A DNA stretch of 64,000 nt, taken from positions 15,218,442 to 15,282,441 of the forward strand of contig OX155963.1 of NCBI GenBank assembly GCA_944548615.1. Reading direction: 5' to 3'. The notes below the pieces were generated by a model. It searched no databases. It had not been told where the DNA came from and saw only the letters and a program-made list of their open reading frames with translations. Position numbers and translations under genes: made by a program. Below, in pieces: positions 11,407-21,560 of the stretch (its first letter is position 1; each line of letters begins with the position of its first letter). Source of the DNA: Micropterix aruncella. Its lineage: Eukaryota > Arthropoda > Insecta > Lepidoptera > Micropterigidae.

Positions 11407-12837
11407 TTAACAGGCAAAAATTTCAATAACTTGAGTCCCTGTATCCTGTCTTACGTCCTTGCGTTTGGCGTTCGGCGGCATTCGGCGTTCGCAGATCTCC
11501 GATTTTTCTCGCTGAACGTTTTTAACAGCTTTGATGTGTTCTGACAGTCGCTTGGCTAGGGGCCGTTTCGTTTGTCCAACGTAGGCTAAACCGCAGCTGC
11601 ATTCGACTTTATACACACCCGGGGTTTGCAGTGGTATTATATCCTTTACAGGCCTCAAAAACCGAGCTATATTTTGGGTCGGCTTGAAGATCGTTTTTAT
11701 ATCGTATTTGTTTAGCATCTTACTTATTCGATCTGTCGCGCCCTTGACGTATGGTAAGAATGCTCTTTATTTGCTCGGTTTCTGAGTTTCGTCTGTATTC
11801 TATCGTGTGAGTGTCTCGTGATATTTTTAGTATCCATTTCTCCTGAGGACATCATTGACATGTTCCATCTCCTGTGGAATATGCTCAGCGTCCGATATAC
11901 CGTATGTCAGAGAGAATTGTCATTTCTCCTCGTCACTTTGACATCCAAAAATGGTAGGGAGCCGTCCTTCTCTACTGCATAGATGAATCTTGGGTGTATG
12001 GAGTTTAGATAACCAGAAATTCTTTCACCGTTTGTATGTTGCCCTTCAGACCTTAGTTATCTCTCACCACTGCAAGACACATCGAAATGGGCAAATTCGT
12101 AAATAGAGACTCGACGTCAAAGCTCACCATTATTTCGTCTTCGGCCACTTTTAAGCTTTTAATGATGCTTACGAAATGTCGCGAGTCTTTCACGTAAGAC
12201 GTCGTTTTGTCCGTAAGCGGTTGGAGGACATCAGCTAAGTGCCTCGACAGAGGATATTTGGGGCTGTCGATTTGGCTTACAATCGGTCTCAATGTGGCAC
12301 TATCCTTATGGATTTTAGGTAAGCCATATAATTTCGGTGGCTATACGTTACGTGGTTTAGAGAGATAAGCTATTTCTGGAAGTGAAGTGACAGATTAATC
12401 GATAAAAACTCTCGTTCGCCTGGTAATTGTGCTCGTGGGATTGTAATTCACCTTCTCGTAAGTATTGGCGTCTTCTAAGACCGTCCTAATTTTTCGCTCG
12501 TAGTCCATAGTATCAGGTTTAACGGTTGCGTTGCCTTTATCGGCCCCAACACAACTACGTCCTTATTATACCGCAGAGATTTTAAGCCTTTTCTCTGGGC
12601 GGCTGTGGTTTTCGGCTGTGGTAGCTTGGCCTTGCATACAAAGACAGCCATATCCTGCGTCGGCTTCTGGTGCAGGGATCTTGTTTCGAGAAATGACTTC
12701 TTCAATGCCACCGATAATACTTTCCACAGGCAAACGGTTAGGCGTCGATATATAATTTGATCCTCTGCTAAGAATTTCTGGCATCGGCTGGGCAAGTTCA
12801 TTTTGTAATAATGTGTATTTTTATGTGTTTTTCCCAT
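11407..12837 (-). pseudogene. Penelope-like retroelement: RT and GIY-YIG remnants
   Basis: Reading down the minus strand, an N-terminal region with LKSLRYNKDVVVLG (about 12520-12590) matches the start of Penelope-type RTs. Next comes the RT segment at 12053-12292 with [19 protein letters not shown] and the motif-A core [12 protein letters not shown], including the metal-binding Asp. Then LNSIHP and EKDGSLPFLDVKV (about 11930-12012) follow, the thumb-proximal signature. Last, at 11407-11718, is a GIY-YIG nuclease with GVYKVECSCG, YVGQTKR and SEH. GIY-YIG fused C-terminally to an RT is diagnostic of endonuclease-bearing Penelope-like elements. The copy is dead: the pieces are in different frames, and only about 100 nt separate motif A from the thumb region, so the palm with YxDD has been deleted. 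Confidence 0.85.
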
Positions 12838-12854
12838 TTTTTAAAATCAAAAGT

Positions 12855-12930
12855 TGCTTCTTTCGTCGTATTGATTCACGCCCTACAAGAATGTTACTAT
12901 TATTAAAAACTCATCCTGTATACGACCAGC
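12855..12930. mobile_element. End of a MITE related to 7012-7372
   Basis: CGTCGTATTGATTCAC, CCCTACAAG and AAAAACTCATCCTGTATAC match one terminus of the MITE at 7012-7372. It abuts the 5' side of the Penelope-like remnant; the other end is not present. Confidence 0.45.
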
Positions 12931-14413
12931 GGTCACAAGCTTTACTTATATATTTATATCATGCTTTACTTATATATTTACATTGACTTTATATTTTATA
13001 GCAAAAGGAGAAAAACTGAAATTCTGGGAAACTATAAAAATGTTTATGTCATTTACAATGTTGCCACACATATAAAAAGGCATTGAAGAAATTATGTACT
13101 ACAATTTTGAACTAAATAGTAGTATGTCAATGAGGAAAATGAAAGTTCATTAATTAAAAAAAATTGTAATGATAAAAAAAAATAACAGATTTTTTTGGAA
13201 AAAGTTTATAAATAAAAAGCTCTTAGTAAAATGTATTCATTTTTGTCTTTAAAATTTTCTTTGTCAAAATGGACTTACACCACTTTCAAAGAAATCGACT
13301 CATATGTCTGTTAAATAAGTCTTTTTTCTCTGAATTTCTTTTATCACAACTTTGCTAGTTGGGTAAGGACATAGTAATATATTGTGAAAGAAATGTTTAA
13401 AACATCCCCCCGTTATATTTTCATATAACGCGTGGGTGGCTCCGCGTCGTGCGTACGGATGGCTGCCGAAGAATGGGATGATTGTCAGAAGGGTAGAGCC
13501 CTTAGAGATAAGCAGGGAATCTAAACGGCCTTCAACTGTTCGGAAGACGATAATATAGGTCGCATTCTACTCTGACAATAACGCCTCACCGAAAATTCAT
13601 TTCTGCTAAAGGACGCTCCAAAGAAAATCCAACTGACAATCCTCGGTATTAGAAAAATATTCAGTTTTCTTCAATATTGGGGAAAACAAGACAGTTGTTT
13701 GTCCCTTTTATTAGATGATGATTACATAGCGTGTCGTTAATCTATTAGAAATTTCAGTTATTTTTTTTTATATAAGCAACATTATATATAATCTATGATA
13801 GTCACAGACCTTTCCAATTAATTTCCAATTAATAACTAGCATTTAACTCCCATAGTTTTCGCACTTAAATCGATTAAAACCGTATTTCATGGACGAACAA
13901 ATATAACAGCAGTGTTCTCGTTTCCGTCGGTAGGCTAGACCAGACTTCAAACAAAAGTGCCCCTGACAAAAGCGCCAGCCCGATCCGGACACAATCCTGG
14001 CGGGAAGGCTCTTGATTTTCTACTAAAAAAAGATTTGGCTTAAAATTAAATTTGTCCACGTTTTTAGAATATATATAACCAGAAAAACGAAAAAACAACT
14101 GTCTGTTCGTATGTCTCTCCTGTATGTCTGTTCCTCCTGTGTTCCTCTCTGTATGTCTGTCTGACTCATCGATATTTTAACGACGCGTTGTATGATTTCG
14201 ACAATCTGTTTTATTCATCGTATGGATGAGTTGATTAGAGCTGCAATATAAAAACCGACCCGAGCCACGCTCTAGCGTTTCGAAAATTACTGGTACGTTG
14301 CATCTCATTACTATTTGTTTTTAATTTATTAGGTTAAAGATCCATCAGAATTTTTAAATTTTGCTCATGAAAAGAGGAAATTGCTGCTACACGTACAAGC
14401 GATTCTCGGTATA
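12931..14413. other. Intergenic, no gene seen
   Basis: AT-rich to 13400, then mixed sequence. A TGT/CTG-rich tract lies at 14100-14165 (repeated GTATGTCTGT words). No coding domain seen. Confidence 0.5.
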
Positions 14414-15090
14414 TTCATTGATTATATGGCGTGTTAGATTGCTCAACGTCGTACTACGATTCGGCATCCAGACTTTTACTACGAAACTAATCTGTTGATG
14501 GCCTTCACAGCTCCAAACATTCATTAATTTTCTTTTATCTTAATATGGCGGCGTTCGTGGTATGGCAGTATAGAGGCATAATATTATATAGATGGCACTC
14601 GAAACACGTCTATACGGCATTGTATGTCGAAATGAAATAATACTATAATAACAAACACATTTTTAAATCATAGCTCTTATTATTGTAATATTAATTACAT
14701 AAATATGTCAATTGTTAATTTGGTGAATAGTTTTCGATACGTAATAATTACGCATTTAACTTCAGATAGACTAATAGACGGCATTCTATCTCTCCGTAAT
14801 ATTCCTATGATGCAATCAGCTATATATAAATGCAATTGATGACACTAATGATTGAATGTTACCATTGTTATCATTTATTAAATTATTGTGTTTATTTTTA
14901 CCCAGAGGTCCTTTTTAAAAGCCATTCATTATCTGTGTCATTATAGAGTGGCAAATCAATTGCTATTAGGTTTGCAGAGCAATGCTATCAGCGCCACCTG
15001 TATTTCGCCGGCGCACCTGCATGTTGCCGAAATTAGTATGACGTTCAGCAATCTAACACGATATATAATTAATGGTATATAATCAATGAA
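14414..15090. mobile_element. TIR element, no transposase
   Basis: The left end TTCATTGATTATAT ... GTGTTAGATTGCT and the right end AGCAATCTAACAC ... ATATAATCAATGAA form an imperfect inverted repeat of roughly 55-75 bp. The interior has no transposase. The 64-67 aa frames over the right end come from the repeat itself. Superfamily undetermined. Confidence 0.5.
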
Positions 15091-15217
15091 CATCTCATAG
15101 AACGCCTTAAAATCTCTCAGCGCTCTTTGAATTTTGCACTTACCTAAATACTTATACAATTGGCGGACATTCCGCTCATGGATGTGTCAATATTGTATCA
15201 TGTTGTTAAAGTATATA

Positions 15218-15845
15218 ATGGGCCCGATTGCGTTTCTTTGTGAACTCAAACTAAAATTAGTCCAAGCGAACGAGACAGAGCAATATGTTAGAGCGAAATA
15301 TGAAACGAACGATCGTCGATTAATACTACCTGCCGAACTTATACTCGTCCGAATAAATTCGAGCATATTTCGTGCGGTCTAAGATTTGACCTTGGCGCAG
15401 TTTTAACCCTTCCTATTTGAGTTAACCATTTTTGGTTAGACGCTTACAAATGCTAAAATTGTATCTAACCAATATTGGTTAGGGCGCTCCGCGCTGCGTA
15501 AAATGCCAACTTTTAAAATATTTATTCATTATTATCTTAATTGTTTGACGAGATAAGGTTATAATATTATAAATTTCACATTTCAATGCGATCATTTTAC
15601 AGTTATTCTTTTTACGATCCGTATAGTAGTTTAAAAGTTATCGTCGTTTTTCTCAAGGCCATCGATTTCACGCGCAAAACTGTCCCGGGCAGAAGTGACG
15701 ACTAAATTTTTACCCCGCGATAGGAGGGGTTAATGCGAAAAAGTGACAACCGCTCATCTCACACTCCGCTCTAGCGTATTATCCTGTCTCGTTCACACAG
15801 ACTAATTTCCGATTTTAGTTCACGAAGAAACGCAATCGAGCCCAG
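15218..15845. mobile_element. TA-flanked (Tc1/mariner-like) MITE with nested insertion
   Basis: The termini match over about 29 bp: left ATGGGCCCGATTGCGTTTCT, right (complement) CTGGGCTCGATTGCGTTTCT, both followed by TCGTGAACT or TTGTGAACT. TA dinucleotides flank both ends (15216-15217 and 15846-15847), the Tc1/mariner target duplication. No transposase. The middle is occupied by the TTAA element at 15417-15729. Without it the MITE would be about 310 bp. Confidence 0.65.
15417..15729. mobile_element. piggyBac-type MITE, copy 2 (nested)
   Basis: Flanked by TTAA at 15413-15416 and 15730-15733. It begins CCCTTCCTATTTG and ends CGATAGGAGGGG, an imperfect inverted repeat. The right part shares TTTCAATGCGATCATTTTAC with the element at 1251-1900. 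A second inverted motif (AACCATTTTTGGTT, AACCAATATTGGTT) lies just inside the left end. Confidence 0.65.
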
Positions 15846-15847
15846 TA

Positions 15848-16354
15848 TGTATATTTACACGCTATGAACCTACATGATATCAGTTTTTAGGCACAAGATA
15901 GTAATTAAGAGTGAAGGATGATTGCAAAAGACATTATATGCACCTTTAGATATCTTAGATTCTTATTTGTATCAGAAGATAATATTTGTATCTTTATTGA
16001 GGTTGTGTATTAAAATATTATAAATAGGGTTAGACCTTAACGGACTATATTTGTACGTATCCTAATACATGCTGTCATATTGGAAGCGAGATCTCAAGGT
16101 CCCGACGAAATGAAATAACATTAGGTTTTAACATTACGGCGCGGTAACTACCGTCACACCAATACTAGTATGGGTCATGTTAATTCATACGTAATCCTTG
16201 TTGAAACATGCGTATTTCCGTGTATTACAGCGTTATATTTTTCTCATTGTAGTCTAGCTCTTTTTTATCATATCTATATGTTACCCGACAACCACCATGT
16301 TTGCATAGTAAATCAAATAATGAAGTATTACATTTTAAACATGTTTATAATTAT
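15848..16354. other. Intergenic 3' of protease gene 1
   Basis: AT-rich with no coding signal. No canonical AATAAA was found close to the minus-strand stop; ATTAAA-like words overlap it. Confidence 0.45.
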
Positions 16355-17104
16355 TTAATATTTTAAGACTGTGGATTTTATCCATTTCAAATGATGATAT
16401 ACACTGCTATATACATCAGGGAGTCCTACGGCGCATGGTTTCCCATGTGAAACAACACCAACTAATTCTCCATTAGAAACCAATGGGCCTCCAGAGTCGC
16501 CGTTACAAACGCCTTCCCCTGCCTGCGTAAACGTACATATTTCGTCAGGGAATATAGGTGAGTCGTGCCATTTTCCACATCTTTCCGCATTTAATATTTC
16601 TAAGTATAGCACTTGAAGTATATCCGCAGGATCAGGGTCTTTCTTGTGTATCATAGCTCCCCAGCCTATAGCAACAGCTACCTCTCCATCATCCACAGGC
16701 GAAGAAGGCAGGGGAATCGGTTTAACCGATTTGCTGAACACGAAACGCTCGACTACCTTAATGAGCGCGATGTCGTGTTGAGTCGGTTTGGCAGTATAGT
16801 CGGGGTGCGCGATGCAAAGCTCCAGGTTGTGCACATTCGGACGTTCGTCGACCATTAACGCTCCGCTGACGACCTGGAGCATGTCGCAGATTTCTCCATA
16901 AATGCAGTGTGCAGCAGTCAACGTCCAATTTTCATTGATTATAGCCGAACTGCCACGGAATCCCCCACGATGGTATATAATCATCGCGATATATGGAAAC
17001 TCATCTATCTCGGCGTCAATTCCTCCTATTATTCGATTTTGACTATGCGCATTTTTCACACACAAGCTGATCACAAGGCACATAAGTTTAATTAACATTG
17101 CCAT
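16355..17104 (-). CDS. Secreted chymotrypsin-like serine protease, lacks Cys42
   Basis: Single-exon ORF of 249 aa encoding a complete S1A zymogen. Residues 1-22 are a hydrophobic signal peptide. Activation would follow Arg24, giving IIGG at 25-28. The triad is His66 (TAAHC), Asp111 (DIALIK) and Ser204 (GDSGGPL). The residue six before the serine is Gly198, not Asp, so a trypsin specificity is unlikely and a chymotrypsin- or elastase-like pocket is expected. Disulphides 168-182 and 191-220 have their cysteines (176, 190, 200, 224). The Cys42 position is Arg50 (FRGSS instead of CGSS), leaving Cys67 unpaired. An extra pair, Cys73 and Cys97, is shared with the neighbour at 18686-19450, its tandem paralogue. 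Family members are usually digestive or haemolymph enzymes; which applies cannot be told. Absence of introns over the whole domain is unusual but fits both copies. Confidence 0.9.
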   Translation of the reverse strand: MAMLIKLMCLVISLCVKNAHSQNRIIGGIDAEIDEFPYIAMIIYHRGGFRGSSAIINENWTLTAAHCIYGEICDMLQVVSGALMVDERPNVHNLELCIAHPDYTAKPTQHDIALIKVVERFVFSKSVKPIPLPSSPVDDGEVAVAIGWGAMIHKKDPDPADILQVLYLEILNAERCGKWHDSPIFPDEICTFTQAGEGVCNGDSGGPLVSNGELVGVVSHGKPCAVGLPDVYSSVYHHLKWIKSTVLKY

Positions 17105-17140
17105 AACTAGTTAATAAAAAAAATTAATGTATAACAGAGA

Positions 17141-17147
17141 ATTTATA
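17141..17147 (-). promoter_or_regulatory. Candidate TATA box, protease gene 1
   Basis: Minus-strand TATAAAT in the context ACATATAAATTC, ending 37 nt before the ATG. If used, the 5' UTR would be only about 10 nt. Confidence 0.4.
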
Positions 17148-17369
17148 TGTATTTCTTATCAGTATTGTAAATTTCAAGACCTAATAAAACTGCGCAATTA
17201 ATATAATAACATCATTCGATACGTTTATTGGTACGAATTAAAATGTTACGGTATTTAAAGTTTTCGAAAATTAGTTCCCATTTAGTTTTTAATTTCCTGG
17301 CCCACTAATCACGAGGAGGGAAAGTGTTGTGAACACGCTTTAAAACATCGTGATTAAGGCGACATGATA

Positions 17370-17935
17370 CCTGGGAAAGGCAATATCTGAAGAATTTTTG
17401 TTTCATGAGTTTTTTGAAAAATATAAGCATTCATTTAAAAGAGTTTCTAAGTCAATCCCTCGATAAGGAACCAATTTAAAATTTGGACTAAACAAGTTGT
17501 TCATTGCCTTGGACACTAAGGCTTTAAACTGACTTCGAAAACTTTCAGACGCGTTTACTCCTACAATGTAAGCGGTGAGTATGTTTTATTATAATTTCAT
17601 AATATTGACTGGTTAATTCTCTAGGGCAGCACTTAGCCACATTTTTTATTTAGGCTCTTAATTTTTTACAATTAATTAAAACGTGAGAGCGCTCAGGGAG
17701 TTACGCTAAATATGCTTAGCCATTAACACCCTTATACCACCACTGCGTAAATATAATTTTTCTGTGCTAGCGCTGCGATAGAGCATTTAGTATGCACCTA
17801 GTAGGCGGCGCGAGCAGACGTAGAATCTGCGCTTGATGCTTGTCAACGCTAGATTTTTATTGGTCAAACCCTACAAAATTGACCACGCCTATTTTTTCGC
17901 GTGTACGCGCATTTCGGATATTTTTCTGAGGTCTC
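17370..17935. repeat. Dispersed ~560-bp repeat Y, copy 1
   Basis: Collinear with 24315-24868. Shared words in order: TTTGTTTCATGA, CGAAAACTTTCA, TTACTCCTACAAT, TTGATTCTCTAG or TTAATTCTCTAG, CTTATACCACCACTGCG, TTTTTATTGG and CCTATTTTTTCGCG. Same orientation in both copies. No domain recognised, although the second copy keeps a 65-aa frame. It lies between the two protease genes, upstream of gene 1. Confidence 0.65.
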
Positions 17936-18035
17936 ATATTATTTTATTTATGGAAATATTTATTTTGAGCCACTTAAGACGATTAAGACTATTTATTCCA
18001 GATTGATGTACGGCTATGTACCTATATGTGTGCGT

Positions 18036-18430
18036 GTGAGTGTCGGTGTATGTGTATTCCTTCATAATAGCGCTCAATCACAATCCGATTGAGCTGACAT
18101 TTGGTATGCAGGCATAATTTGGTCATGGCAAAAGTTGAAAAGATTGTGGTCGAAATCGGTCCACTAGTCAGTCACTACTAGTAATATATCAATCTCGAAA
18201 TATTTGACTTAGAGACTTGGTACACAGATGGCCGAAATACCATTTTGAAATTTTGGTTGTATACCTCTTATACGAGCTACACTAATAATATTTAAATGTC
18301 GCGATACATTTTAACCAAATATAACGGTCTCTGTTAGCCCTTAGCCGAGAAACGAACCGCACCGCCAGAGGAAATTGCAACGGAACCAAACCGGGTTCGT
18401 CCGCCGGCCGAGAGAGGGCGCTCGTCGATT
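18036..18430 (-). repeat. Interspersed repeat X, copy 1
   Basis: Minus-strand copy of a family with copies at 29385-29560, 36388-36620, 55020-55760 and 57930-58270. Shared words include CAATATTTCGAGATTGA, CGATTTCGACCACAATCTT, TTGCCATGACCAAAT, ATGCCTGCAT and AGCTCAATCGGATT. Non-coding. The family type (SINE, LINE 3' end or Helitron) was not resolved. Confidence 0.6.
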
Positions 18431-18536
18431 TAATTTATGAAAATATTATTCAGATGTAATCAGACCTTGACTAATTGCCGAGAATGTATTGGGGTGACAG
18501 AGCCGATTTTTTTTGTTATCAAACCGAATACTACAC

Positions 18537-18606
18537 GGGCCGGTGGCATAGTGGTTAGGCCGCCCGGTCTCACGTAAGGTTCCTGGTTCGATTTCTGGCC
18601 GGGTCT
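18537..18606 (+). repeat. tRNA-derived SINE-like sequence
   Basis: A box TGGCATAGTGGTTAGG and B box GGTTCGATTTC at tRNA spacing. GGGCCGG before the A box pairs with CCGGGTC after the T arm in six of seven positions (one G-U). The anticodon stem is poor and no clear anticodon can be assigned, so a functional tRNA is unlikely. An AT-rich tail follows (ATAATTTATGTATCATTG). It points toward the 3' end of the broken protease gene about 80 bp away. Confidence 0.65.
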
Positions 18607-18685
18607 AAATATAATTTATGTATCATTGAACTTGTTTGTTTTAAATGATTTACTAGGAAAAATATGATAAACATGCCAAAAACGT

Positions 18686-19450
18686 TTATTTCCTTGAGAT
18701 TGAGTCATTTATCCATTTTAGGTGATAATATACGCTGGAATATACATCTGGAAGTCCTACGGCACACGGCTTTCCACGCGATACCACGCCTACTAATCTT
18801 CCGTTAGATTCCAATGGACCTCCAGAGTCCCCTAAACATACTCCTTCTCCAACTTTCGTAAATGTACATATTCCGTTTATGTATATCCTGCCAGGTTCAA
18901 ATCTATTGCATGTCTCTGCATCCATAATTTATAAGTTCAGGAATTGAAGAATTTTTGGAATCATTGCTCCTGTACCTGGCATGATCCGTGTCAAACCCCA
19001 GCCACTAGTAGTAGCCGGTACCCCGTTCTGCGCGGGCGAGGAAGGCAGATAAATCATTTGAACTCTTTCGTTAAAAACAAATCGTTCAGCCACTTTTATG
19101 ACTCCGATGTCGTTGCTAGAGGTTTTGTGATTATAATTCGGGTGTGCTATGCAATGTTCCAGGTCATGTACATTCGTACGATCTCGTGACCATAGCGCAC
19201 CGATGACGACCTGTAGATCATGGCAGTGTTTTCCATGCATGCAGTGTGCTGCAGTCACCAACCAATAATCACTCATTATAGATGATCCGCACAAGAATTT
19301 CCCGCTTCTGAAAATGACGATGGCCGTATAAGAAAACTGACCTGGCCTCGCATTTTTTCCTCCAAGTAAACGATTAATTTGACTCGCTGCGTTTTGCAAC
19401 AATAAAACGCACACAATAAAGATAGCAATACAACCAAAACAACGCTTCAT
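18686..19450 (-). pseudogene. Chymotrypsin-like serine protease with one nonsense codon
   Basis: One continuous frame of 255 codons interrupted by a single TAA at 18929-18931 (codon 174). Signal peptide 1-24. The activation site reads INR-LLGG, so the new N-terminus would be Leu rather than Ile or Val. His69 (TAAHC), Asp114 (SNDIGV) and, past the stop, Ser209 (GDSGGPL) are intact, as is the pocket Gly. Unlike gene 1 it keeps Cys42 (Cys54). It shares the extra Cys pair (76/100) and the C-terminal KPCAVGLPDVYSSVY with gene 1. The stop falls where gene 1 has Glu (LYLEILNAERC against LNL*IMDAETC), so a GAA or GAG to TAA change suffices. No other lesion is visible, which suggests recent inactivation, a segregating null allele or a base-call error. 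AATAAA (minus strand, 18685-18690) overlaps the terminal stop. Confidence 0.85.
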
Positions 19451-19506
19451 AACTGAAAAATTCGAAAACTAAGTATAATTAGTCTCATTTACAGAAAAGA
19501 CATGAG

Positions 19507-19514
19507 TTTATATA
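19507..19514 (-). promoter_or_regulatory. TATA box, protease gene 2
   Basis: Minus-strand GGTATATAAACTC, 57-64 nt upstream of the ATG, a normal spacing for a short 5' UTR. Its survival fits a recently disabled gene. Confidence 0.55.
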
Positions 19515-19997
19515 CCTTGTTTTCTATTAAGAGATTTTAAACGACACATACGTAATAGCAGCTATACCAAAAGGTATTTTTAATTTCAGAAAACATTCGT
19601 GATTGCGTATTTTTATATTTAACGACTTCTACGCATAACTAATCATTTATATGTTTTGAAATAATTCTATTTTTAATTAGTCGATAGATTTCCTAGATGA
19701 TTATGCGAATAAATCTCGGATAAGTTGACATCTGAATTTGAAGATTAGAATGTGAAGATAAGAAGACATCTAAATTTGAAAAATGAAGATTTTTTTTATA
19801 ATTTGGACCATTACTGTAACTTTATGAAAATAATCAAATTGGATACATTTTAATTTATGTCAGAGCATTGCTTTATTTGCTGTACTATTTTTATTGGTGT
19901 ACGAAATACGCACGAAATACGCTTTTTGTCATCTGCACTATCTGACCACGAACAACCCCCGGGATACAGGTTATATGTTGCTGTTGGTTAATTTTGG
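19515..19997. other. AT-rich DNA, no gene seen
   Basis: No coding signal. A duplicated word AGAAGACATCTAAATTTGAA / TGACATCTGAATTTGAAG lies near 19725-19780. Confidence 0.45.
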
Positions 19998-20500
19998 GGC
20001 CAAACACACGGGTCAACACCAATCCGGCAGCCTACACGCAGAAGTTCGAGCCCGGGTAGGAATTTGGCCTGCGCGCCAGCTTCCCCTAGGAATCAACCTT
20101 CAGGCGCTCCTGGGCGGTTTGCACACATTGCGGCGTCAACCATTCGATTGTGCAATCCGATTGATAGCCGGGGGAGTCTTGAAACGACCATGTTTCCTAA
20201 AGACCGGGGGTAGTTGTTACCCTAACGGAAACTGCTCTTGAAACGACCAACCGACTACCCGATACCGGAGCAGACAAAAGGTTGCCGTGGTCCGCGATAG
20301 ATTCGGTAGACACCGAATCACCGCAACGCGCAAATATGATTTCTCGCGGGAAATAGTTGGCTTCTTACGAGCGAGTGGCGTAACTAGACAGTGGCCTGTT
20401 TCGCCCCAAGTGTTCTAGGCTAACCTCACGGGAGACAGGACGATCAAAAATCGTTAAAACTTCCTGAGGTGACGGTTTTGAACTTTGTAGTTGAAGTGAA
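19998..20500 (-). mobile_element. R repeat, antisense diverged copy
   Basis: Runs from CACACGGGTCAACACC through GGCGCTCCTGGGCGG, GCTCTTGAAACGACCAA, GGTCCGCGATAGATTCGG and CGTTAAAACTTCCTGAGG to a diverged 5' terminus (TTTGTAGTTGAAG). It is internally duplicated at 'TGAAACGACCA' (20182 and 20239). Head-to-head with the next copy. Confidence 0.7.
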
Positions 20501-21095
20501 AGCAGAATCTCCCATCAAGTGAACGCAGAAGACTTGGACAAAACAGTCGATTGTTAAGCTCCGCCATATTACCGTAAAAGGCCGAAGCCTTATCTGCAAG
20601 ATAACCGGGTATGTTATCCAGGGACTTACACTCACGCCCTTACTTCCAATTGCGACCAGATTACTACGGTCTCTCGACTGGTTACGAGTTCGATGTCGCT
20701 TGCGCGGTCCTCTCCCTTACGAAGCGGTGAAACGGTGTAAACCGATTCTATCTTTGCCCGGCTGTTCACCCGGGATCGGGTAGCCGATGTTCGTTTCAAG
20801 AGCAGTCGTCGTAAGGTCAGCAACCACCCACGCTCTATAGGAAACAGTACTGCTTCCAGACTCCCCCGACTGTTAGTCAGAATGCACAATCGATTAGCTT
20901 ACGCCGCACGGTGCGCAGACCGTCCAGGAGCGCCAGAAGGTTGACTCCTAGGGGGAACCAGCCCTAAGGTCAGAGTCCTACCCGGGCTCACACTTCATGT
21001 GTGGAGGCCGCCGGGTGAGTGTCGACCCGTGAGTGTGAACAACCCTGAACAAAATGGGTCTTCGTAGCCAACTCAGCATGGGCCCATTAGCTCCC
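20501..21095 (+). mobile_element. R repeat subfamily A, 5'-shortened sense copy
   Basis: Starts within the unit (GTGAACGCAGAAGACTTGG), lacking the first 60-70 bp, and continues through CCTCTCCCTTACGAAGCGG, GTTAGTCAGAATGCACAATC and ACCGTCCAGGAGCGCCAG to GGGCCCATTAGCTCCC. A missing 5' end with a complete 3' end is what incomplete reverse transcription gives. Confidence 0.75.
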
Positions 21096-21480
21096 TGGAA
21101 ACGGCATAGTAAACTCTGCCTGCAGTAGTATCTTGCAGTCATAGATCCGGGGAACACATTGGGCATCCCTTGAGCGGTTGGCCGGTAGCCGGCTTGCTAG
21201 CTCAGGCTCAACTTGCGAATTACCAGGCGAGCCTGGAATAGTACGTTTTCTAAGAAGCGGAGGTAGGAGGTGACCTATTGTCACCTATCCTTAGATACGA
21301 CTTATTGGCCAACCGATCCCGAGTGTGATAGACGGGCAAACGGCGCCCGCTGTTCCGCGATAAATTTGAAAACGAATTACCGCTACAGTGAATAGAGGCC
21401 ACACAAGCGAGTTTGAATGGAAACCAGCCTAGAGAAAGGAGAAATTCAACAATATCCGATAGTCACTGCGTTGTGCTTCA
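21096..21480 (-). mobile_element. R repeat, diverged antisense copy
   Basis: Low but ordered similarity: GTCACCTATCCTTAGA, CCAACCGATCCCGAGTG, GACGGGCAAACGG, CCGCGATAAATTTG and a GAGAAAGGAGAAATTC counterpart. The left part (GTAAACTCTGCCTG, GGCGAGCCTGG) also occurs at 5130-5170. Confidence 0.5.
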
Positions 21481-21487
21481 TAAGCAG

Positions 21488-21560
21488 CAGATATTTGTTT
21501 AGCTGTCTCTATACATGGGTCTAATTACCCATATAGGAGACAGCTAAACAAAAATCTGCC
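21488..21560. repeat. Imperfect ~33-bp hairpin
   Basis: GCAGATATTTGTTTAGCTG-TCTC and its complement GAGA-CAGCTAAACAAAAATCTGC flank a CATGGGT/ACCCATA core with a six-base loop. The right arm encodes the C-terminus of the ORF at 21521-21985. Confidence 0.75.

Noticed and set aside
18537..18606. Functional tRNA gene
   Set aside because: No convincing anticodon stem or anticodon; better explained as a SINE head.
18926..18934. Programmed read-through or selenocysteine at the protease stop
   Set aside because: The codon is TAA, no conserved read-through context is seen, and the paralogue has Glu. A plain nonsense change is simpler.
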